Positions 20,216 to 26,883 of a DNA stretch of 26,883 bases are shown in pieces. Source of the DNA: Oppiella nova (Eukaryota > Arthropoda > Arachnida > Sarcoptiformes > Oppiidae); contig CAJPVJ010000381.1 of NCBI GenBank assembly GCA_905397405.1, positions 1-26,883 of the forward strand, given 5' to 3'. The stretch's first letter is position 1. Each line of letters begins with the position of its first letter. A program made the position numbers and the translations under genes. Below the pieces are notes generated by a model that saw nothing but the letters and a program-made list of their open reading frames with translations, was not told where the DNA came from and searched no databases.

Positions 20216-21845
20216 ATGTTTGAATTTACATTAAAAGTATGTGTGAATACAAAACGTAAACTATTTAAAGAGAAAAGACTGAAAGACTGATTGAGTGAAT
20301 GGGAGAGAGAATAGTGAGAGAAGAATAGCAAAACTTTTCGCTTTTCACTTGAATTAATTAATTTTAAAGTTTTATATCGATTTTTGCATCATTTCTCCCA
20401 TACACTGGCATATTATTAGTCTGAATAATAATAAGTCATTTATATATCATTTGTTATAATAGACAGTATTTTCATTATTAAACAAATTGCGAAAAATTAA
20501 GAGAATTTTAATAATGATACAAAAAAATTAAAATTTATAATAAAGAAAACATTGGCCGCAAAATATAAAACTAATAAAAAATATATAAATAACACATTTA
20601 TCGAGCGATGTATTAATAAAACAATTTTATTATTTTTATTATAAAACACTCGATAATAAAACTTAATTTCAGTCATATATCTAAACTTATAATTTCGATT
20701 TTATTATAAAAATAACACAAATTATTATTGCAATAATTATATACCGGGAGTATATTATAGCAAATATCTACTGTATCATCGGAAAGTTAGCTAAAACTTT
20801 GTGATCACAAAACTCATCGGCACTGGTATTCAGATGGTGTGGTGTTGAGGGCATTGGGCGCTGAAAAATACATTAATCATAGACTACTAAAATTTATATA
20901 AAAAATAGGAGCAGCACATACACACAGCATACCGGCCCCCACTACTGGATGTTACACTACAAGAATATATTAATACACATAAAAGTGCTGTATATTAATG
21001 GTACGGAATAGTCTATTAGGGAAGTAGTAGTAGTCATACCGATATTTTTAAATACCAGTGCATTTCGCACACATACATACATGAAAATATTGTAATCACA
21101 CGAGAATTTTTCATATATATATTTGCTATACTGAAGGGTGAGTGCATACCAGTGCCATCCACTCTCCCTAAAGGCTATGCCATTCATGAATATGGAAAGC
21201 CATCGATGAAAATGTCAGTCCAGTTCCCACTCTATGCACACCATAGGCTCGGTTAGCCCGCAAATGACAACAATATTACGGCTCAAAATGGATGTGTAGT
21301 ACGAATTGAACGGTCAATAAACATATCAATCATTAAGAATAATATTTTTGTATAATATGTAATATATTTGGACTCTTAAAACCAAAACCCGGAATAAAAA
21401 TAACACTAAAATTACAACAAAATTCTGGTGAATAAAAGCAATTCTCATTTGGTGTATACTATTCTGGCGTATAGTATATATTGTATAATGAATACATAAT
21501 AAGCTCATCTCATACACTATAAAATTGATTTGAATACGAAATGCACACAAGAATTTGCAGTACATTTCTCTACGGAAAGTACAAAAAATCTGTTGAAATT
21601 ATTTTGGTTTATTTCTGTACATTATGTATGAAAATAAGAATAGAAGTATAGAAACACATAAAATATGTGAATAATGTATGAGAAGTACGGATAGAATAAA
21701 AGGAGTGTAAGAATAAAATACAACATAAAAATAAAATAATATTCTGTGAGTATCTCTAAGTGAAATGCTAGCAAAAAATGTGCAGTCAATCCCTTTCTGC
21801 ACTGTTATGTCAAACCATACTATGAGTGAATGCAACAAATAATGG

Positions 21846-21848
<3 letters not shown>

Positions 21849-21890
<42 letters not shown>

Positions 21891-21980
21891 GTAACAGAGA
21901 AAAATTTTATTTTATTTTGTGATATATCTATGAAATGGTTTTCTTTTCTTTAGCACAACTTTATTATATAACACAATATA

Positions 21981-21983
<3 letters not shown>
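21849..21983 (+). repeat. (GA)n-B unit, first of a tandem pair
   Basis: A GA tract (21849-21885) joins body B (21886-21983), identical over 98 bases to 19165-19262. The match extends through the TA after ATATAG and then breaks off into the next GA tract. Confidence 0.97.
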
Positions 21984-22018
<35 letters not shown>

Positions 22019-22109
22019 GTAACAGAGAAAAATTTTATTTTATTTTGTGATATATCTATGAAATGGTTTTCTTTTCTTTAGCACAACTTTATTATATAAC
22101 ACAATATAG
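21984..22109 (+). repeat. (GA)n-B unit, second of a tandem pair
   Basis: A GA tract (21984-22013) joins body B (22014-22109), identical over 96 bases to the other two copies. It ends at ATATAG and enters unrelated sequence (CGAACAG) with no trailing GA tract. The head-to-tail (GA)n-B-(GA)n-B order shows that the tract and the body moved or multiplied as one unit. Confidence 0.97.
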
Positions 22110-23470
22110 CGAACAGTATTTGTTTGAGAGGGGGAAAGTAGTGTACCACCAGTATACTAGTATATACTACATGATAGTGTAGTATAAGTTGAAAAAATGT
22201 TGTTTCGCAGTCTTATAAGATATCAAGTCTTGAATTATTAGCGCCAATACTTCATGTTTAGGGCTATTTCACACTATCAATCAATTCGGGCCACAAAACA
22301 AAATACAGCCGAAAAAATCTTATTGTAGGCATTCCTTACACCAATATATAACCAGTGTATCCATCAACCGGTACAGTCTAGTCCCAATTACACACAACAT
22401 CATGCTAATCATAATTTATTACATACTTGTAATTACCCGTAACATAGTATTTAATGAAAACATTTTTACATAACTTTTGCATATCATGCACTCAATGATG
22501 CACTAATGAAAAGGTGTGTATAATGTTGTGAACACATAATATGTGGTTAACTATACCATAAGAGACAAAATTCTTATATTTCTCAATACATTCTTCTTCA
22601 GCAATATGTCTATAATAACACTAAAAGTAATGACAGGACTGGTATACAAAAAAAGGAGAAAAAATAAGTATAAGAGAAAAAACTATATATAAAAATGTGA
22701 CAGAAAATAGTTTCGGGCATTTAGTGTCACTATCAGACCTATCAGCTCGAGAACTGTCACATCCAGTGCCTTAAATACAGTACCACTGGATATCGATAGC
22801 ATTTATACACAGATATACACTGGTTGTACGGTATATACCAATAGTAATAATAATAATAGTGTGAGAATGACATCCGTTAAAAATAGTCTTTCTTTTTAAC
22901 TACAAATATCTTCTGTATGTAAGTCTCATACGTCTGTATATCTATCGGTGCTATCAATGTGGTAGAGTAGACACGGATAAAAGGGTCGGGCAAACCATGC
23001 GTTTTATACGATATACAAAATGTATTGATATATAATATCGATATAAACATACATAACCCCTCGCTGTCTATCTCATACGCCAGTCGTGTTATTATATACC
23101 CTTTAATCTGATTCTTGTGTCACAAACGGTTTGAATGCAACGAAAATATTTTAATCTAATTTGATGTTTCATTTGGAGATAAAAAATAATATTTAAAATT
23201 TTGTGTTTGAGATAAGTTTGGTTTATTTCGAAACCAAAAGATCCAGTTTATAAAACTGTGCGAAACATGTTTATCGTAAGTGATACACAAAATACAGTTT
23301 AAATATGTGTTCACTATAACGAGAAACTAATGTAATTTTTTGGGAGTACTTTAAGACAGAATAATAGAGACATGGCTTTAGGGGAAAGGGGTTTTAGAGA
23401 GGTATTAATATAAACACAATCAATGGTCACATTATAGTAATAATAAGAGTTATGTCTAAAGAATTTACAG

Positions 23471-23472
<2 letters not shown>
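22110..23472. other. AT-rich DNA without recognisable genes
   Basis: A 12-base palindrome TATACTAGTATA lies near 22151-22162 and an AAT run near 22843-22858. No gene is recognised. Confidence 0.6.
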
Positions 23473-23510
<38 letters not shown>

Positions 23511-23595
23511 AAATAAATTCATTCATTCAATAAAGTCTAACACAAAAAAGAGCTCCCATTCAGTGCCACAACATATTAACTATCGGTTGAGTAGT
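23473..23595 (-). repeat. Inverted (CT)n-C unit
   Basis: A CT tract (23473-23510, one TTT interruption) followed by an 85-base body (23511-23595) that is the exact reverse complement of 19262-19346. It ends at GAGTAGT and continues into unrelated sequence. The partner lies about 4.1 kb away, so this is not a simple hairpin-forming pair like duplications 1 and 2. Confidence 0.96.
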
Positions 23596-24130
23596 GTTTG
23601 CCCTAAATATCACGAACTAATGAAAAGTGTACACAAATATAACTTTATATAAAAATATTAAATCAAATGATAATAAACTTAAACATTAAGCAAATGGAAA
23701 CAAAAAACTTTATTAAAAGTGTTGATATGAAATTTAATAAATATGTTTATCTTAATCTGTAATTATATTTGTTGCTACTTTTTTAGTTCACATGCTTTTT
23801 GTGAATAATTCTTGTTGTTTGCATTTAACACTAATTTTATCGCATTTTTAAGTAACACAACTACACGAGAGATGTTTGCGAAAAGATTTTTTAAAATAAA
23901 TATTTATTTATGAAAATGTGTCACAAAGTTGTTTCGCGAACAGAGAGAAAATTATAAGTTTTTCTCGCAATTCATTTAATGTGAAAAACTAAATGAAAAG
24001 AAATTTATATATATTTTTCGCACACATTCTTATGACACGAATCGGCACTAAAAATATAAGACAAATCTCAGTCTCTCTCACAAACACCAGAAGTCATTGA
24101 CACCAATGAGTCCTCCAGTCTCTCTCAGCC
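23596..24130. other. AT-rich DNA without recognisable genes
   Basis: Nothing recognised apart from a short CT-rich lead-in (24071-24130) to the next CT tract. Confidence 0.6.
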
Positions 24131-24248
24131 TCTCTCTCTCTCTCTCTCTCTCTCTCCGTTTGTCATAATTTTGACATTTGATATAAAACTCGTAAACAAA
24201 TACTGTCAGAATGAAAATAATTTAAATTAATCATATGTTTTGTATAGT
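24131..24248 (+). repeat. (CT)n-A unit, copy 1
   Basis: A CT tract (24131-24156) joined to body A (24157-24248), starting CCGTTTGTCATAATTTTG. The body is identical to 26792-26883, about 92 bases, and the match continues to the window end, so its true right end is unknown. Sequence to the left of the tract differs between copies, so the shared segment starts at the tract. Confidence 0.95.
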
Positions 24249-25803
24249 ACTGTATATTTTTAGTTTATTTTTGATTTCTTACGAATTGAATAATAAATTA
24301 ATTTTTGATATTTTAGCGCACAGTCGTATCATAATTTATATAATACTACAAATAGTTTTGTACACTATTGAGCAAATATTATAGTAGGGTATATACACGT
24401 TTGATCGATAGTCTGGTGTCTGTTGTTAAAAATATATAACCAATTAATTATAGTATTAATAAATTGACTGATTTTGTTGTTTGGCTACGAGAAATATTTT
24501 TCATTTGGCTTTAAGTGTCAAATAAATATTATTATTTTATTTTTATTACATATAAAAATATGATATATATTTTTGGTTCAAATTTTATTTTAGTTTTCGT
24601 TTCCAAAATCCCAGACAAACCATAAGAGTCTGAAAATCCTAATCAAAAGATTGAGAGAGAAATCCATTTATTTTTATGAGTTCTTAGAGATTATTGAATC
24701 AATCAAATCGAGAATAAAGCGATTGCTATGAATAGACAGTTATATAGATATTGAGAGTAAAAATAATATATAATATATATATTATAGATATATGGTATAC
24801 AATATATAGACAACAAAAATAAAGTGCAATAAATTTGTTGATAACATTCAATACCCAATGAATGTCTGTTTCTGTGAATGTTTTGGCCGTAAATACGAAA
24901 CGATTGCAAACACTGAGAGACAAACAAATATGAAAAAACTTTTTTCTATTTGTTGTTCACTATATTTATGTATGTTTTATATATGCTTTATATTTATGGG
25001 CAATCCTTTTGTTTTGGTTTATTTTTTTTGTTTGCTTATAATAGTTGGCTCATCCCTGGAGAGATGTCTGTGCCCTTTCAATACCGACTGTCCATTCAGT
25101 ATAACCGCCCGTTTCTATTAATTTATTATTGTTTTATCCAAACGTATATTTGCCATAAAATAATTTATTTGGCAATAATTTTATTTGTCTGTCCATCTCT
25201 TTATCTGTCTATCAGTCTATCAGTGATGGTGTGATTGTCTCCATGTGCTGACTCACTATGAGATCCACAGTCTACCAGTGCTCTCATTCAAACAGTTATG
25301 TAATTAAAAGCCAAACCCATTATATTCTGTACACTCTGTACACACACTTAATGGTAAACATTAGTATAAATAAATTAATGGTAAATCATATACAAATAAA
25401 TCATACAACTGTCTATTTGCTATATTTAATTCAATGATAATTTCACAAATATTGAATAATAATTACTGAATTGGTTTTATAAATTATTTACATCAGAAAT
25501 ATTAACTAAAAAATGAATATAACATGAATACTGCCAACAAATATCTGGTTCCCTAACCCTTAACCACACATTTCATAAACCAAATGAACGTTTCGATTGG
25601 CATTCATATAGTGAGTCCTACTATAGATATTAAGGGTTATTAGACGGGAGGAGTAACTGTTTTTTGTGCGAACCGGGAGGTAATGGCTATACACAGCACT
25701 GGTATTAAGGACTGGGAGATAGAGTGTATGACTATAACTATACAGCACTACATAACACACAACTGATTAATTTGCTTCCAAATGATGATCATTATTATGA
25801 TGA
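24249..25803. other. AT-rich DNA leading into a GC-richer patch
   Basis: An AT-alternating stretch lies at 24765-24805, and TACCAGTGC at 25273-25281 plus CACTGGTA at 25697-25704 lie in mildly GC-richer DNA. Overlapping open frames on both strands at 24703-25234 are Y/I/L-rich and not family-like. Confidence 0.55.
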
Positions 25804-25837
25804 GTGAATCCCGGCGCTGTGTCCCCCACTCCTACAG

Positions 25838-26022
25838 CCCCCGCGTACCGCACATATTGTCCCCTTTTTGTCGATCACTGCCTCAGCGAACCCCCCTTTA
25901 GGCGCTTCAATAGCACCCCAACCGTGCCGTTCATATTGACTGACAATATATTGCCTCAAAAAGTGAATTATGTCATCGAAAATGTCTATTTGTCTGTCTG
26001 TCCCTCCACTGCCACCCCATAG
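25838..26022 (+). CDS. Weak candidate terminal exon, unknown product
   Basis: A pyrimidine-rich stretch ending CCCACTCCTACAG (acceptor-like AG at 25836-25837) precedes an open frame to TAG at 26020-26022. The translation includes FVDHCLSEPPFRRFNSTP, PFILTDNILPQKVNYVIEN and VYLSVCPSTATP. This has balanced composition and many C-ending codons, unlike the surrounding AT-rich DNA. A weak donor (ATA/GTATGC) overlaps the stop. The opposite strand (25795-26100) is also open with a glycine-rich, plausible-looking translation, so the strand is not settled. No domain is recognised, and GC-rich patches stay open by chance more often than the rest of the window. Confidence 0.22.
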
Positions 26023-26128
26023 TATGCGGTGTTTAGGTTGCAAACTGTCGATCAGTGTAGGGATGAGTAGTAGCAGTAGTGGAGGGGAAGTGGGGCTCAA
26101 AATATATAAAAATTTTGTGATTCAATGA

Positions 26129-26284
26129 ATGCTCTTAATTAGAGTCATGTCCTTCCCGTATATAACATACAGAGGCTGTACGCGCCTACAGGCGCTCACT
26201 GTTTGCGGTACACGTGCTTCCCATTTAGAAAACATAACTATTTTGCATCAATTATTTGAAATTATTAGTCAATACAATACGTAA
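26129..26284 (+). CDS. Small ORF in a GC-richer patch, unknown
   Basis: Fifty-one codons from ATG (26129) to TAA, with an internal ATG at 26147. The translation contains CTRLQALTVCGTRASHLEN and ends ISQYNT. An in-frame TGA lies directly upstream of the first ATG. The patch includes the hairpin GCGCC-TACA-GGCGC (26182-26195). It lies 107 bases after the 25838-26022 candidate; both could belong to one transcript, but there is no direct evidence. No family is recognised. Confidence 0.12.
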   Translation: MLLIRVMSFPYITYRGCTRLQALTVCGTRASHLENITILHQLFEIISQYNT

Positions 26285-26754
26285 TAATCTTATTATCGGT
26301 TAAAATAAAATCATTAATAATAAAAACCATAAAAACATTCATTCATTATATTTTCGAAAAATGTATTGATTTTCGTTGAGAAATGCTTTTCAATGGGAGA
26401 GTGTATGTTGTTTTTGCCCCTTAAATGCCGGTTCACTGCATGGCATGAATGAAAACCTTATACTTTTCACTCATCTCTCGTTTTATTTATCAATTTCTTG
26501 ACTCTCTCTGTGCTCTCTTTGCTCTCTCATTATGTCTCAATGTATTCATTGTATTAAATATTAATTAATTAAAGTCTCTCTCATATTCATGAAAGTCGTG
26601 CCAAAAGAAAAAGTTTAGTTAATTATTCAAAAGTCAATTTTATATATATCCCCGTTGCATCTCTTACTACTTTTATACATGATATATATTATATAATATT
26701 AGCGCTCAAACTAAATTTGATGCTAACTTTCCCTACGAGTGCCGCGACTATACT

Positions 26755-26757
<3 letters not shown>
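26285..26757. other. AT-rich DNA without recognisable genes
   Basis: Short CT-rich words near 26500-26585 but no long tract until 26758. No gene is recognised. Confidence 0.6.
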
Positions 26758-26794
<37 letters not shown>

Positions 26795-26883
26795 TTGTCA
26801 TAATTTTGACATTTGATATAAAACTCGTAAACAAATACTGTCAGAATGAAAATAATTTAAATTAATCATATGTTTTGTATAGT
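26758..26883 (+). repeat. (CT)n-A unit, copy 2 (runs off the window)
   Basis: A CT tract (26758-26791) joined to body A, identical base for base to copy 1 as far as the window goes. Copy spacing is about 2.6 kb in direct orientation. Sequence left of the tract (CGACTATACTCAG) is unrelated to that of copy 1. Confidence 0.95.

Larger units (their letters stand above)
19384..21848. other. AT-rich DNA with small GC-richer patches
   Basis: No gene is recognised. An ATT run lies at 19443-19465, a GC-richer patch at 20810-20860 (CACTGGTA at 20821-20828), another at 21140-21260 (TACCAGTGC at 21053-21061 and 21147-21155). The open frames on both strands over 19903-20139 and the minus-strand frames in 20957-21838 look like noise. 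Confidence 0.55.

Noticed and set aside
1-26883. tRNA or rRNA genes
   Set aside because: I scanned by eye for T-arm-like GGTTCGAATCC words and conserved rRNA cores and found none; a tRNA covariance search would be decisive.

Overview
The window looks like non-coding nuclear DNA from an AT-rich animal genome, most plausibly an invertebrate. By eye the base composition is about 70% A+T. CpG is not obviously depleted. GA/CT dinucleotide tracts of 15-45 bases recur at roughly one per kilobase on both strands. I see no ribosomal RNA, convincing tRNA, operon, CRISPR array or long open frame encoding a protein family I recognise. I also see no retrovirus-like, Polinton-like or other capsid-bearing element. 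The species cannot be named from this sequence alone.

Layout. 1-3343: AT-rich DNA with an ACCAT-type satellite and a perfect 100-bp inverted duplication (1181-1280 and 1887-1986). 3344-5870: two neighbouring tandem duplications, one of 1.3 plus 1 copies of a ~390-bp unit and one of two copies of a ~666-bp unit whose copies both begin in a GA tract. 5871-8312: AT-rich DNA with a cluster of palindromic CRGAATATTCYK sites and a second perfect inverted duplication of 116 bp (7303-7418 and 8166-8281). 9480-10984: two more tandem duplications (128 bp and ~600 bp). 11000-19130: mostly unique AT-rich DNA with GA/CT tracts, small GC-richer patches, hairpins and two or three weak coding candidates. 19134-23595: a composite locus, (GA)n-B-C-(GA)n, whose halves B and C were each copied elsewhere together with the adjoining GA tract, B twice in direct orientation at 21.9-22.1 kb and C once inverted at 23.5 kb. 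24131-26883: another (CT)n-plus-body unit occurs twice, the second copy running off the window. A GC-richer patch near 25.8-26.3 kb holds the best weak exon candidates.

The unifying observation is a recurring module: a GA/CT tract joined to a short unique body of about 85-116 bp. Five different bodies are each present in two or three identical copies, and the copied segment begins at the purine/pyrimidine tract. This could be a microsatellite-tailed mobile unit, or copying driven by recombination or template switching at GA/CT tracts. The sequence alone cannot separate these, and an assembly artefact is possible. Two short words are also strongly over-represented: the palindrome CRGAATATTCYK (7 sites) and TACCAGTG (10 sites on both strands, 9 followed by C). 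Both may mark binding sites or remnants of older repeats.
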